Source of the DNA: Obelidium mucronatum
Lineage: Eukaryota > Chytridiomycota > Chytridiomycetes > Chytridiales > Chytriomycetaceae
Assembly: GCA_025765595.1 (NCBI GenBank)
Contig: JAIVFH010000312.1
Span: forward strand, 1-29,506
Direction of reading: 5' to 3'
Length of the DNA stretch: 29,506 nt
Positions 8,247-18,450 of this stretch are shown in pieces. A model generated the notes under the pieces. That model did not search any database and was not told the origin of the DNA. It saw nothing but the letters and a program-made list of their open reading frames with translations. Each line of letters starts with the position of its first letter. Position 1 is the first letter of the stretch. Position numbers and translations under genes: made by a program.

Positions 8247-9200
8247 CAGGGGGGTGGGACTCACTTTGGTGGATTGGAAGATTTCCATATCCAAAAATAG
8301 TGAGAGATCCAGCCACCACCAGCCCAACGTTTCACATGCCACCAACTGCTTCTAGATGCACCAGAGTTAAAGATTTGTATCTGCAATACAAATCACAACA
8401 TACTCTGTGTCAATGAGGAGTCTGTTTTTGCTGTTTACAAGTAGGAGCCTTCCAAACAACCACACCAACTTCCCTAACACATTTCAGTATCAATAGTGAG
8501 AACTGTATTGGAGTCCAAATAGCGAAGTTTATTGGTGTATTGAATATCAGCAGTATTGAGAAGGATCCTCTTTACAAAGATCTCAAACAGTCCATGATCA
8601 AATGGCAGGGATACAAAGCCACTAGGGCCCAGCTAAAGTTACTCTGTGCTGGCGTTAATAATGTAGCTGCAAAGCTTATGGCTCTTGGTCTGGGTCATGT
8701 TGGACCTGAAAACCATCCAACTTCAATTCACTTTGCTAGATCTCTTGTGTCCTCTCCTACCAACAGTCTGTACAGTTCATTTAATCTTTATCTCCCTTTT
8801 CTCTCTCTCTCCCTCTCTCCCTCTCTCTTTCTCTGCTTTGCACCAGTGATCACTTACTAGCTCCGACTTTTTTTCATTTACCATTCAAACCAAACCATAG
8901 GCACTGGCTTCTTTGAGGCATCAAGACCCACAGAAAATTATCTTCTCAACAGTGTGTCCATTCCTGGTATGTGTTGTCTTGTTTATTACTTGCGACTTTT
9001 TTTTGTTTTGGTCAACACCCCCAAGCTACACCCACCTGCACCTATTTTTTTCCTGAATACATTCCCATCAGTTTCGCAACTTTTGAAACCCCCCCGGATT
9101 TTTCTCTGATTTTTCTCTATTTTATTTGGTGCTGTGACTTTTTTTTTGTTTTGCTAACATTAAAAAAAATTCCAACAGGTGCCCAACCCATGCAACCACC
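8247..9200 (+). other. Insertion into gypsy RT carrying spliceable exons of an unknown gene
   Basis: The insertion is flanked by GGCACC on both sides (8241-8246, 9201-9206). Inside, four exons fit GT-AG introns with consistent phases: about 8303-8440 (phase 2), 8488-8765 (acceptor CTAAC...TTTCAG, phase 1), 8901-8966 (phase 1), and from 9179. The joined frame reads ...TCHQLLLDAPELKICIC..., ...KFIGVLNISSIEKDPLYKDL..., ...HVGPENHPTSIHFARSL..., ...FFEASRPTENYLLN..., then QPMQPPAP. I do not recognise the protein. The second intron has a long CTCT tract and the third has T runs. It looks like a piece of a host gene carried or copied into the transposon, but an unknown mobile element is possible. 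Confidence 0.45.
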
Positions 9201-10047
9201 GGCACCTCAGTCTGTCAAGGACGTGCAAATATTTCTGGGAATTTCAAATTTTTACCGTCAATTTATCACCAGCTACTCCGACATTGTGTTACTGCTTCCC
9301 AGCCTAACTCGTAAAGAAGTCAAAATCGGACCATTTCCATGGTCCGAAGCCGCGGCATTGGCTTTTGAAAACCTTAAACATGCATTCTCCACCGCTCCGG
9401 TCCTGATTTACTTTGATCCTAGCCATACCGTATATGTGGAAACTGATTGCTCAGATTTTGCACTGGGCGCAATTTTATCCCAGTTCGGTCCGGATGGAAG
9501 GTTACATCCTTCATTCCCGCAAATTAATTCCAGCAGAAATCAACTACAATACTCACGACAAGGAACTGCTTGCCATCGTAGACACAGTTGCAGCTTGGAG
9601 ACATTATCTGATTGCCGTTGAACCCTCAGATCCAATCATTGTTTTCTCTGATCATGATCGCCTTCAAAACTTTACTGCCGTTCAGCAACTTACCCGTCGC
9701 CAATATAGGTGGATGACTAAGTTGTCGGAATTTAGTTTTAAAATTTTTCATTGCCCTGGCCGACTTTCCGGAAAACCAGAGTAAGGCGATGAGCTGCATA
9801 AACAAAACTTTATTCAGCTGTTCCAACGTGTGGATATTGATGACATTACTATTGTCAATTCGGACAAAAGCTGGATTGATCGCGTCACCCTCGCTACTTC
9901 CAAGTCCGCTCTGTCACAAGAAGCACAAGTTACACATTATCTTCACTGAATCCAACAGTCTCATCTTTTGTGATGATCTTATTTACCTTTCAACTGAGGA
10001 GTCATTGTGCTCCTGCTGCTGGCCACTTTAGCGTTGCTAAGACAGTT
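9201..10047 (+). pseudogene. Ty3/gypsy remnant: RT connection, RNase H and integrase start
   Basis: The gypsy frame resumes with APQSVKDVQIFLGISNFYRQ, the conserved segment after RT. RNase H follows (TDCSDFALGAILSQF), then after a frameshift near 9505 comes LIPAEINYNTHDKELLAIV and FSDHDRLQNF. A stop follows at 9781, and the integrase zinc-finger end HCAPAAGHFSVAKT lies at about 10005-10045. The sequence then changes abruptly to GC-rich DNA interpreted as the end of a hAT element, so the rest of the integrase is missing. Several frameshifts and stops show it is dead. Confidence 0.75.
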
Positions 10048-10150
10048 GTAAGGTGCAAACGGGGCCGGTTGGGGGCGGGGCAGGAATTTCCCCGATTCTT
10101 CGGGGGTCGGGGACGGGATTTCCCCACACCCCGCGGGGTAACCCCCAAGG
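10048..10150. mobile_element. GC-rich putative terminal region of the hAT transposon
   Basis: A sharply GC-rich block follows the broken gypsy integrase: GGGGCCGGTTGGGGGCGGGG, then GGAATTTCCCC, GGGGTCGGGGACGGG and CCCCGCGGGG. Such short G/C palindromes are common at ends of hAT elements, and it lies 3' of the hAT transposase. I could not find a matching inverted end on the other side, so the boundaries are uncertain. Confidence 0.35.
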
Positions 10151-10307
10151 TTTTAAGTGTATTGTGTATTCCAAGGGACGGTATGTATGATGGATGGACA
10201 CCGCTTCTGAATAGACTCTGTTGGATACAACATCAACTGATTCAACTCTCTAATAAATGAAACACTTCAGCAAAATAATAGTACAAATAATAATAAAACA
10301 ATAATTT
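10151..10307. other. AT-rich 3' flank of the hAT transposase
   Basis: This stretch has no supported ORF. It is AT-rich with AATAATA runs next to the transposase stop and is presumably 3' untranslated or terminal hAT sequence. Confidence 0.3.
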
Positions 10308-11884
10308 TTAAAAGTGAAAAACGTAGTCCTCCTTATCCATCCGATTGAAACTGAAGTGAGGATACCAGCCAATCAAGCACTGTGACATCTCAACTGTATT
10401 TCCACTCAGCTGTGTATGAAGCTTTGTGCACATCCGACCACTCACAGAAAACATACGCTCCACATTGACACTTGAGACAGGTGATGCAAAGAAGTCCTGG
10501 ACAATCCTTTGAGTACAGGCATGTCTTTTTGCGTCTTCCAGAACAACAACGGGTTCCAATGACTATGTCCACTGTCGCCACATGGAACCATGGGATCTGT
10601 GGCCAAGTATCTTTCCAACTCTGATTGCAAACCTGCTGCTGCTGGGGACTGTTGAAGGAAATAAAGGGTCAACAGGAACTGGGTGGACAATGGGAGCAAC
10701 GTCAGGGCTTGTGTTGGTCAGACTGTATTTTTCGGAATAGTCACGAAATATAGCTGTCACACGCTCCTTTGCAATCTTTTTGTCAACGTACTGGGAATTG
10801 GCATCAAACCAGGCAAGCTTGCGACGAGGATCGAGAACTAAAAAAAAAGTTGTACAGAAAAATTATAAATGTCAAAATAAAAATAAAAATGCAAATGTCA
10901 AAAAAATAAAAATAAAAACCCACCAGTAGCAACCAAATAGGCATCAGTTGTAAAAATAATATCCTTATACTTTCTCAGCTTCTCCAACGCGTTTCAGGAC
11001 CCCCTGCCTCAAGTACGGGGCAACACTACTGTCTCCATAGCCAATAGACTCCATTTGCTTCAGTAGATAGACCATCATTGGAATGGCAAGCTGAGCCGTT
11101 GGTCGATCTCCTTTGACAAGCAAACTGTAGCTGTGTAGAACAGCTGTAGGAACTTCTTCATTTGCTCAAAGACTGCAAAATCCGTTGGTTTAAATGACAT
11201 ATCTTGATGGTCCTGGAAAGCAGCACAGTATCTGGCATGTTCCTTTGGCTTAACATTCCGCAACATCACATTCAAAGGTTCCCAAAGAGCAAACAGTGGC
11301 TCCAGCATTTTGTAACATGAGTTCCATTGTGTTTTGACTGACTGCGGAATTATCTTGAATGGAATGTTTTGAACCTTGCACTCTTTTTCCAATTCTGCTA
11401 GCAGGTTGGGGCTATTTGCCATCATTCGGGCTACAGGTTGCAACTGATTTACTATCATTAAATGAGCCTAGAATGAATATATTAAAAAATTGAACCTTTT
11501 TAAAAAGTCGACGCGCGGCATCTGGCACAAGCGAGTCCCTGGAAGACAAAGAAGACATAACAATGTCTTCAATGTCACGTCGATCACCCCCAACTGCCGC
11601 TGCTAAGGTTTGAACAGCTTCAAGCAATGCAGGGTCGATCTGCTCAAGGCATGAGATTAAAACCAAAAATTAAAAAAAAGAAGTGATCGAAACACCTTTT
11701 CTTGAGACTCAACCAATATGGCTTCTTCAGCCAAATCAACAGGTTCCAAGTCACTGTCCCCCGCACTGCTGTCCACTTCGTCAAAGTTGTTGTCTTCGCC
11801 ACCAGCAACAGAGGAGTATCCACATAACCCAAATATGGCATCATTTACTGCCAAATTTATAAGATGTGGAAAGCAACGTAAATG
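10308..11884 (-). pseudogene. hAT transposase, C-terminal part (split by Ngaro-2)
   Basis: Read on the minus strand from 11884: HLRCFPHLINLAVNDAIF, an acidic stretch ending ESQEK, then exons joined by short introns (about 11642-11696, 11447-11514, 10840-10924). Later segments are KTQWNSCYKMLEPL, VLDPRRKLAWFDA, and the C-terminal dimerisation region SVNVERMFSVSGRM...VEMSQCLIGW. These are diagnostic of hAT transposases, which cut and paste DNA in the nucleus. Frameshifts near 11110 (after TATVCLSKE) and near 10580 show it is inactive. Its N-terminal half lies beyond Ngaro-2 at 17382-18594. Confidence 0.8.
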
Positions 11885-12007
11885 GTCAACTTTTACCCTC
11901 ATTCATTATTAGATATAATTTATTGGATAATCAACAATAAAGAAAACTAGACGGGTTTGTTGAACACGTTTGAGCGATTGATTCGCTAGGTTCGTTGTTA
12001 CGCGCCC
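11880..12007 (-). repeat. Ngaro-2 split repeat B2 (3' terminus)
   Basis: These 128 bp, from AAATGGTCAACTTTTAC to TTACGCGCCC, are nearly identical to B1 (12202-12329), with differences such as GAACACG/GAACGCG and GGTTCG/GGTTGG. It contains AATAAAG, which may serve in transcript end formation. Confidence 0.9.
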
Positions 12008-12029
12008 CCTTCTGGGTTGGGAGGGTGGG

Positions 12030-12206
12030 CTTTTGATTCGCGTCGCGTTGCCATTTGTGGGTGTGCGTGTTTTTGGGGGAATTTGGTGCAAGGAAGAAAT
12101 ATATCTTTGTTTACTTTCGTATTTGCGTGCACATGGTCTGATTCTTTCGAGCAACGTTTTCCACATTTCCTTAGAAACATCGCTCGCTTTGTTTCCACCA
12201 CAAATG
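12030..12206 (-). repeat. Ngaro-2 split repeat A2
   Basis: These 177 bp begin CTTTTGATTCGCGTCGCG and end CCACCACAAATG. They match A1 (17210-17386), which contains the start of the Gag ORF, so A2 carries a truncated copy of that coding sequence. Confidence 0.9.
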
Positions 12207-12329
12207 GTCAACTTTTACCCTCATTCATTATTAGATATAATTTATTGGATAATCAACAATAAAGAAAACTAGACGGGTTTGTTGAACGCGTTTGAGCGAT
12301 TGATTCGCTAGGTTGGTTGTTACGCGCCC
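12202..12329 (-). repeat. Ngaro-2 split repeat B1
   Basis: This 128-bp copy of B2 overlaps A2 by five bases (AAATG) and lies 75 bp beyond the recombinase stop. Confidence 0.9.
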
Positions 12330-12404
12330 TACCGCCTAGTGAATTGTAGTATTGTTGAATTTGGTTGGAATTGGTATTGATTGGAGTTGATTTGGAATTT
12401 GAAG

Positions 12405-13463
12405 TTATTGACAGAGTGCGTTGCGTAGCGGAAGCCATGTTTGAACATAGGCTTTCCAGGCAGCGGTTTGCCATCGCCCCATAAATTGAATTGTTTTTGC
12501 TGGTGTACCGCGTAATGCGAGGTCAGTAGCACCACCACCACGTAGAGATTTGCTACCAATGTTGGAGTGGAGGTAGGCTTGCAGGCGTTGCATAAACCAT
12601 TTGTGTGTGGGAACATTGCAAGCAGATGTCATGAAGAGTGGGGGGGAAGTTGGGAGACGAATACGTGAAGTTAAATAAGCCATTATAATAGGAAGAGGAT
12701 TGCAATCTTTCCAGTCTGGTTTATCAGAGATATAGCCCGGGCAACCAGCTGAGTTGGGATCACCCTTATGGTAAGGAAGATGATAGCTAAGGAAAGAAGG
12801 ATGGTTGGGGTCATTGTAGTAGATAGAAGAAAGGAGAATACGATGGCTGCGATTGTAATGGGCTTCGGCAGGATTGTTAGAATCTACAAGTTCTCCTAAT
12901 CTATGGAGAGCAATAAAGCCAAAAATGAGGATTGCTTTAAAAAGGAGGTTGTCATGGTAGGAATCTTGGGAATTCCAATAACGGAGAAGGTAGCAGAATA
13001 CATGAAATTGGAGGATACGTTTGGGGGGTTTGACGTTGTGTGCAGGGTCACGACTCCAGTCTTTTTGAATTCCCCGAAGAAGTTGTAAGAGACTGGGATG
13101 AAGTTGAATAACTGTAGTTGACCAATCGGAATGACCGAGTTCGGTGTAAATGGCACCAATACCTGCAATGTATTGGTTGATGGTGGAAGGGTTGTAACCA
13201 GCTTGAGCCAGCCACGTGGCAAAATGAGCAACCTTGTTTGCAGAATCTGGAAGGAGATTTGAAGCGAGGGAGGGATGTTGATGGCAAAATCGGATCCAAT
13301 GACTCCAGGCATTTGCGTGGCCTTTCTTTGTGGAGAGTTCGTGAGATGTAGAGAGAAAAGAGAGAGTGGCTTGATTAATTTGAGAGTCGGTTGCAAGTGG
13401 AAGTTGCTTGCGGTTGTGGCAAGTTGCGGGAGGGATAGATGTTTGTTGTGCAAACCATGCCAT
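12405..13463 (-). CDS. Tyrosine recombinase of Ngaro-2
   Basis: The first ATG of the frame is at 13463 (MAWFAQQTSIPP); the frame is open slightly further upstream. The N-terminal part resembles a recombinase core-binding domain (HANAWSHWIRFCHQHP, YNPSTINQYIAGIGAIY). The catalytic part has IALHRLGELVDS with the box I Arg, SKSLRGGGATDLALRG with the box II Arg (the usual His is replaced), and FMGRWQTAAWKAYVQ with the nucleophilic Tyr. It integrates circular element cDNA. It begins about 40 bp after the RT stop. The ORF is intact. Unlike the Ngaro-1 enzyme it has no zinc ribbon. Confidence 0.85.
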   Translation of the reverse strand: MAWFAQQTSIPPATCHNRKQLPLATDSQINQATLSFLSTSHELSTKKGHANAWSHWIRFCHQHPSLASNLLPDSANKVAHFATWLAQAGYNPSTINQYIAGIGAIYTELGHSDWSTTVIQLHPSLLQLLRGIQKDWSRDPAHNVKPPKRILQFHVFCYLLRYWNSQDSYHDNLLFKAILIFGFIALHRLGELVDSNNPAEAHYNRSHRILLSSIYYNDPNHPSFLSYHLPYHKGDPNSAGCPGYISDKPDWKDCNPLPIIMAYLTSRIRLPTSPPLFMTSACNVPTHKWFMQRLQAYLHSNIGSKSLRGGGATDLALRGTPAKTIQFMGRWQTAAWKAYVQTWLPLRNALCQ

Positions 13464-13504
13464 TTGAGAATTTGCGAGAAACAAAATGAGACAATAATAA
13501 GTTT

Positions 13505-15733
13505 TTATATAAAGACAGATTCAAAATATTTCACAATAGGGAGATTATTTGGTTCAAGTTGGATAAATTCTGCACCGGGTAGCATATTTTGTAATTGTAC
13601 GATAGCATTTCGTGATAGCAAGTCTGCAATAATATTGTGTTGTGTTGAGATACGCTGGGGCATGATAGAGAATGAATGTGTCATTTCAAATGTCACAAAT
13701 GTTTGCAATAGGGAATAATTGAAAGGAACTGGAGAATGTAAGGAATTCATGTTGAAGAATGTATTGGTGTTGTCAGTGTACATAAGTACTTTTGCGTTGC
13801 TGGATGATTTGCCAAGGAAGGTAATAGCAACTATTTGAGCATATAATTCAACCGAATTGATGGATAATGGAGCTCCGTCTGGATATTGAAATTCATTTGA
13901 TGAATGGAACCAATAGCCCTGTTGATATTCGGAAATCCAGAAACCAAATCCGTTGAGAGTTGCGTCACAATAAATATGGAAGTTTGCTTGATCGGGGGAC
14001 CAAGACTCTAGAAGAAGCAAACGTGTGGGAGGACAAGTGGTAATATGATGAAGTATCCAAGTGATTGCGTCTGTTGTCGGAGTATTGGCAAGAATTAGAT
14101 TATGGCGAGACTTTCCTGCACATTGGTGATAAATAGGAGAAATAAATGGTTTGATGAAGAAGTAGATGTTGCAGATCCAATTAAGACTGCCAGTAAGAAT
14201 ATCAAATTCCTTCCTTTTGTGAGACAAAGGAATGCACCATGGTTGGAGGTATTGCATAAATTCAGTCACTTTGTTGGGATCCAAATCAATGGTTAAATGG
14301 GCTGCTGAAACTTGAAAGCCAACAATTGTAATAGTTTGACCCCAAACATCTTTTTCATCAGATGTTTCAATACCTAGCTGATGGAGGAAATGTTTGAGAT
14401 TTTGCATTTGAACAGGTGGTTTGTTTGCACGGAAGTCATCGCGGTGTTGATGACAGATGCCCCAGAAGTCATCCATCATGACAAAAACTGGTATGTGTAA
14501 AATATTGACAGCATACCAAGCAACAAGGTGAGAGATGGTTGTCCAATGGCAAGGACCTTCGCGGCATCCAAAAGATTTGGCACAGTCACTATAGAATATG
14601 CCATCAATCATTTGTATTTGCAAAGACGAATTGAGAGGGTGGTTGGGAATAAGACGAAATGCATGCCAAACGTCAGTTTTCCATTGGATGGCTACATGAT
14701 CAGGGGGGCAGGTTGCGACCATGCTTTTGAGTAATGGGATGTAATGTTGAATAGTGTCATATGACACATGGACTTCAGCATCAGGTACATGGTCGTTTGC
14801 AGAATGTGCATGAGGATATGAAAGATCGTGGATTAAACGTGGCTTAAGTTTGCTTCGGTTGATAAATAATGACACTGTAGAACAATAATTAGGAAGATGG
14901 GGCAAGCGCTGCAATCTTCCTTCAGCTATTTCTGTTGCTAGGTTTTTCCGAATAATAATTGCATCCTCTTCGCTTAATGGATGTTGTTGATAGATACGTG
15001 GTTGACGGGGACGATTCAGATCACCATCTCCTGCGGCAAATCCGTGCTTTAAAGAATAAATCACTGATTCAATAAGGGGACGATTGGGGTGGGTTGAAAA
15101 GGCCTTAACAAAGTTTGGGATGTGTATAGGAGTACGTGGCTGAAGTTGAGGAAACCGGGACAATTCGCTCATAATTTTTAAATAAGATTCGCTTTTATTG
15201 TGGATAAATAAAGGACTTTGTGTGAGAGTTGAAATAGCAGCATGGAATATAATTGGGGAATGGGGATCTTGCATCAGGCCACGACTCCATTTGGGATGAA
15301 AAGAGGAGTTATTAAGGTGAAGATCCGGAGCACTCCAAACTAATTCAGGATGATTGTGATGTGGTTCAATAAACGTCGGGAGATCAATTTTGTTTGAAGA
15401 TGTAGAAGGTAAACGTGGTGGAAATGGTTGATGGTGAAAAGGATATTCTGTCGCGTCCTTCTTAAACGCTGGGAAAAAAGGGCAAATTCGGATGTGTTGT
15501 GTTTGCAGGATGTTGCTCACGCTTTTGATCATTACGGAAACATACAGTACAGAAGTGGTGATATTTGCAGCGAGGGTTTTTGCATTCTTTGGCGTAGTTG
15601 TAGTTGTAACAGAGCGATTCCTTTTTGTTTCCATTAAGAATAAATGGAACAGAAGAAAAGGCTGCTGACCGTTGCGTTTGCGTTTGAAGATGTTGCCAAA
15701 TAGTTGCATTTGTAGGAGGATGTGTGGGAACAT
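13505..15733 (-). CDS. Reverse transcriptase / RNase H of Ngaro-2
   Basis: This intact 742-codon ORF starts at an ATG. RT blocks are LKPRLIHDLSYPH, QWKTDVWHAFRLIPNHP with a catalytic Asp, and VFVMMDDFWG with the paired Asp of the YxDD box. RNase H blocks are IYCDATLNGFGFW, INSVELYAQIVAI, VLMYTDNTNTFF and HNIIADLLSRN, so the four acidic residues are present. It overlaps the 3' end of the Gag ORF by 272 bp in a different frame. The post-RNase H extension of Ngaro-1 is absent; this protein ends soon after RNase H. With intact frames and 98% similar terminal repeats, this copy could still be competent apart from the Gag stop. Confidence 0.9.
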   Translation of the reverse strand: MFPHILLQMQLFGNIFKRKRNGQQPFLLFHLFLMETKRNRSVTTTTTPKNAKTLAANITTSVLYVSVMIKSVSNILQTQHIRICPFFPAFKKDATEYPFHHQPFPPRLPSTSSNKIDLPTFIEPHHNHPELVWSAPDLHLNNSSFHPKWSRGLMQDPHSPIIFHAAISTLTQSPLFIHNKSESYLKIMSELSRFPQLQPRTPIHIPNFVKAFSTHPNRPLIESVIYSLKHGFAAGDGDLNRPRQPRIYQQHPLSEEDAIIIRKNLATEIAEGRLQRLPHLPNYCSTVSLFINRSKLKPRLIHDLSYPHAHSANDHVPDAEVHVSYDTIQHYIPLLKSMVATCPPDHVAIQWKTDVWHAFRLIPNHPLNSSLQIQMIDGIFYSDCAKSFGCREGPCHWTTISHLVAWYAVNILHIPVFVMMDDFWGICHQHRDDFRANKPPVQMQNLKHFLHQLGIETSDEKDVWGQTITIVGFQVSAAHLTIDLDPNKVTEFMQYLQPWCIPLSHKRKEFDILTGSLNWICNIYFFIKPFISPIYHQCAGKSRHNLILANTPTTDAITWILHHITTCPPTRLLLLESWSPDQANFHIYCDATLNGFGFWISEYQQGYWFHSSNEFQYPDGAPLSINSVELYAQIVAITFLGKSSSNAKVLMYTDNTNTFFNMNSLHSPVPFNYSLLQTFVTFEMTHSFSIMPQRISTQHNIIADLLSRNAIVQLQNMLPGAEFIQLEPNNLPIVKYFESVFI

Positions 15734-17360
15734 CCCGAATATTGTGATTTTTATCAGATAGATTGCGTTGCTTCAGGTTCAATGTTTCTTGCGGTGATGG
15801 ATTCCGGGTTGATTTAGGAGCTGCAGTCCAGAAGTTGATATTGAGTTGATGTATGGCTTCCGTGGTGGAAATATTTGGACAATGAGTGTTGAAGATTCGC
15901 TGACGATCTTCCGTCAATTCACTGAGCTTGCGGTTTTTTGCAGCGCATAAATTTGCATGTTCGATATGAAAGACGTAAAATTCATTGAATTCAGCCGGTT
16001 GATGGAGAACAGGATTCTTCTCAAAGTATTTGATCACTTGCTTTTCGTACATGTCAAGATCCGTGGAACAAATTTCGCCATATTCATCAAAGAGGAAAGC
16101 TGCTTGAATTTCTTTCATTTTTGAAAGACCTGACAAAAATTGTTGCAGTGGGGTAATTTTGAAAGGCTTGCCATTTCGAATCAAATATTTTGTAATTGCA
16201 GTGTCGAGGTCTGGGAAGTCTTTGACGAGACTCTTGAGTTCTGAGATGGTATCTAATTCGCTGGTTTCGACAAGAAATTCCAGAGGACAGACATGTTTGG
16301 CAAAGAGAAACTTAATTTGCAAGACAAAATCTGCAGCTTTGGTGAGCGGAGATGATAGTGCCATTAAGGTTTCTGAGCCGTACTCCACAGCACTTCCAAG
16401 GTATTCGCGAAGAGCTGCCCAAACATGGGACGGATTCTTCAATTCTTGCATTTTTGCAATTGCTGTTGAGTGGCGCTTGGACCAAGAGGGTGCATCAGCT
16501 TTTGATCGAGTTGGGCTCCAGTTCAATGGTTTGATCAATGGCAAAAGATTTTTGAGAATCTGGATGTTCGAGGGAGCAGATCAAAGAATAATATCGGGAT
16601 TGGTGGGATCAAGTTCCAAATGAATGCCAGAGGATGATGCGGATGCAGCCATGTACTGAACAGTTGTTGTTTGGTTTGTAGATGGGTTCGCAAGGCGCGT
16701 CAAAACATGTGGAATCAAGAGACTAATTAAGACTGATTGAATATGAGAGACTTCAGCAGTAGATGATTGAGCGGCGCTGATGGTTTGATGAAATGTTGAG
16801 TCATGCAGTTGCCGGTCGAGGGTTTCATTAAACAATGCAAGCCAATCTTCGTGTCGCATGGTTGGATAATTGTTGGAGATCGAAACAAACCAATCCGGAA
16901 GCAGTGTGACGTATGGAATCGTCGCCGACGATGGATTTGTGGTCATGGATGGATTCGATGACAAACGGGGCTTCTTTAACGAGATACGAGGGGAATCCGA
17001 AAGAGAATGTTTGGCAGGTGTAGAGGTGATGTGTTGCGATGGCAAGGTATTTGTAGTGGTAGATGGAGTTGTCTCATTCAGAGAGGTGGAGTGGAGGTGG
17101 AGAGGGTCAGTGTCAACAATGAGAGGTGGCGCAACACCCTCAAGTGCTGGAGGCAGTGTTTGTGTCGCATGTAACGCATGCGATGCTGTCGACGACGCCT
17201 GTGTATTTTCTTTTGATTCGCGTCGCGTTGCCATTTGTGCGTGTGCGTGTTTTTGCGGGAATTTGGTGCAAGGAAGAAATATATCTTTGTTTACTTTCGT
17301 ATTTGCGTGCACATGGTCTGATTCTTTCGAGCAACGTTTTCCACATTTCCTTAGAAACAT
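15462..17360 (-). CDS. Gag-like ORF1 of Ngaro-2, interrupted by one in-frame TGA
   Basis: A single frame runs from ATG 17360 (or ATG 17234, MATRRESKENTQ) to 15462, broken only by TGA at 16583-16581 between PTNPDIIL and SAPSNIQILKNL. The first part (about 260 codons) is Ser/Thr/Pro-rich with a basic patch (SLKKPRLSSN). The second (about 370 codons) is helical and ends in a Cys-rich segment, CYNYNYAKECKNPRCKYHHF, which fits a CCCH zinc finger, followed by CTVC. This is the nucleic-acid-binding Gag-like protein of Ngaro elements. The TGA could be a nonsense mutation, a sequencing error or a readthrough site. The 5' end lies within repeat A1. Confidence 0.7.
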
Positions 17361-17386
17361 TGCTCGCTTTGTTTCCACCACAAATG
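17210..17386 (-). repeat. Ngaro-2 split repeat A1 (5' terminus)
   Basis: This is the outer 5' end, 177 bp, matching A2 (12030-12206). It adjoins hAT sequence at 17387. Confidence 0.9.
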
Positions 17387-18418
17387 TTCCACTGGTTGCC
17401 GATTGTCATCTGTCAACAAATTGTTAGAAAAAATGGAAAACATAAGACTGCAGTTTCTTGAAGATATCCAGAACAAGGAGACAAACAATCACGTGCGAAG
17501 CCATATTCATGCCACTATATTTGATGTATACAAATCATAATTTTAGTAAGTAGCTATTTTTTTTTTGAAGTTTTGAAGTACCTGTGTGACCCAAGCAAAG
17601 GCATGAACCCAATGGGGGTAACTGAATGGAGCAAGAAATCCGAGCTGATCCATGAGCCACGAACATGCATCAGGGCAGCTTTCATGAACATGGTCCAAAC
17701 ATCAGCTGCAAGGGCAATGTTTGAGTCCAATGTGGCAAAGTATATCTAAATGAAAAGAACATTCAGAGAAAATAAAAAAAAATAAAACAAACATAAAGAC
17801 AATAAGCACCTTTAAAGTAGCAAGACAAGAGAAGTAAGTTCTTGGGAGGAAATTACAGCCGCACGTTAAGCCAAGCTCCTTAGCTGCGGGACACAGGAAG
17901 GTAATCATTTGCATGGCAGTAGGTGATTCAACGTAGCGGAATGCGAGATTGTTAACCAAGAGATTTCGAAGGGTCATGAAGCGGTAGTTGGCCAGTGTTT
18001 GTTTTTTGGGAAGGTGTCTTCGCTTTATGAGGTGCTGACAAATATCTTCATGGTTGGCGGAAACATCACCATCAATGGAGCCAATTACTGATGTGTATGC
18101 CTTCTAGAAGCTGCAGAGGATCTAGCTTGCAACTGCTGGAGACCTTCTTGAATGGCAGTATTGATTTGGGACATCAAAGGGGTAGGGGTTGCAGTTGCTG
18201 CAGATAATGCTGGAGATGTCAAAGATTCAACATTGTCATCATCATCAGTGTCATGACGAAACCCGTCACTGTCACTGGCATTGTCATTATCACCGGAAAG
18301 AGCAGTCCTGGCCCTTTTAGATGCTTTGGCATTTGTTGCAGCATTACCAAGACTTGTAGTTGGGTGCAATGGTGGCCGCTGAATAGACTGCAAACCAGAA
18401 TTTCGATTCAGACTTGAG

Positions 18419-18450
<32 letters not shown>

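Larger units (their letters stand above)
11880..17386 (-). mobile_element. Second Ngaro-like element (Ngaro-2), complete, inside the hAT gene
   Basis: The minus-strand order is A1 (17386-17210), Gag ORF (17360-15462), RT/RNase H (15733-13505), recombinase (13463-12405), B1 (12329-12202), A2 (12206-12030), B2 (12007-11880). A copies are 177 bp with about three differences; B copies are 128 bp with about two. Only 22 bp separate A2 and B2, so this is the canonical Ngaro layout. AAATG occurs at both outer ends; removing the element with one AAATG restores the hAT frame (RQPVEH-LRCFPHL). Overall AT-rich and unrelated in DNA to Ngaro-1. Confidence 0.9.
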
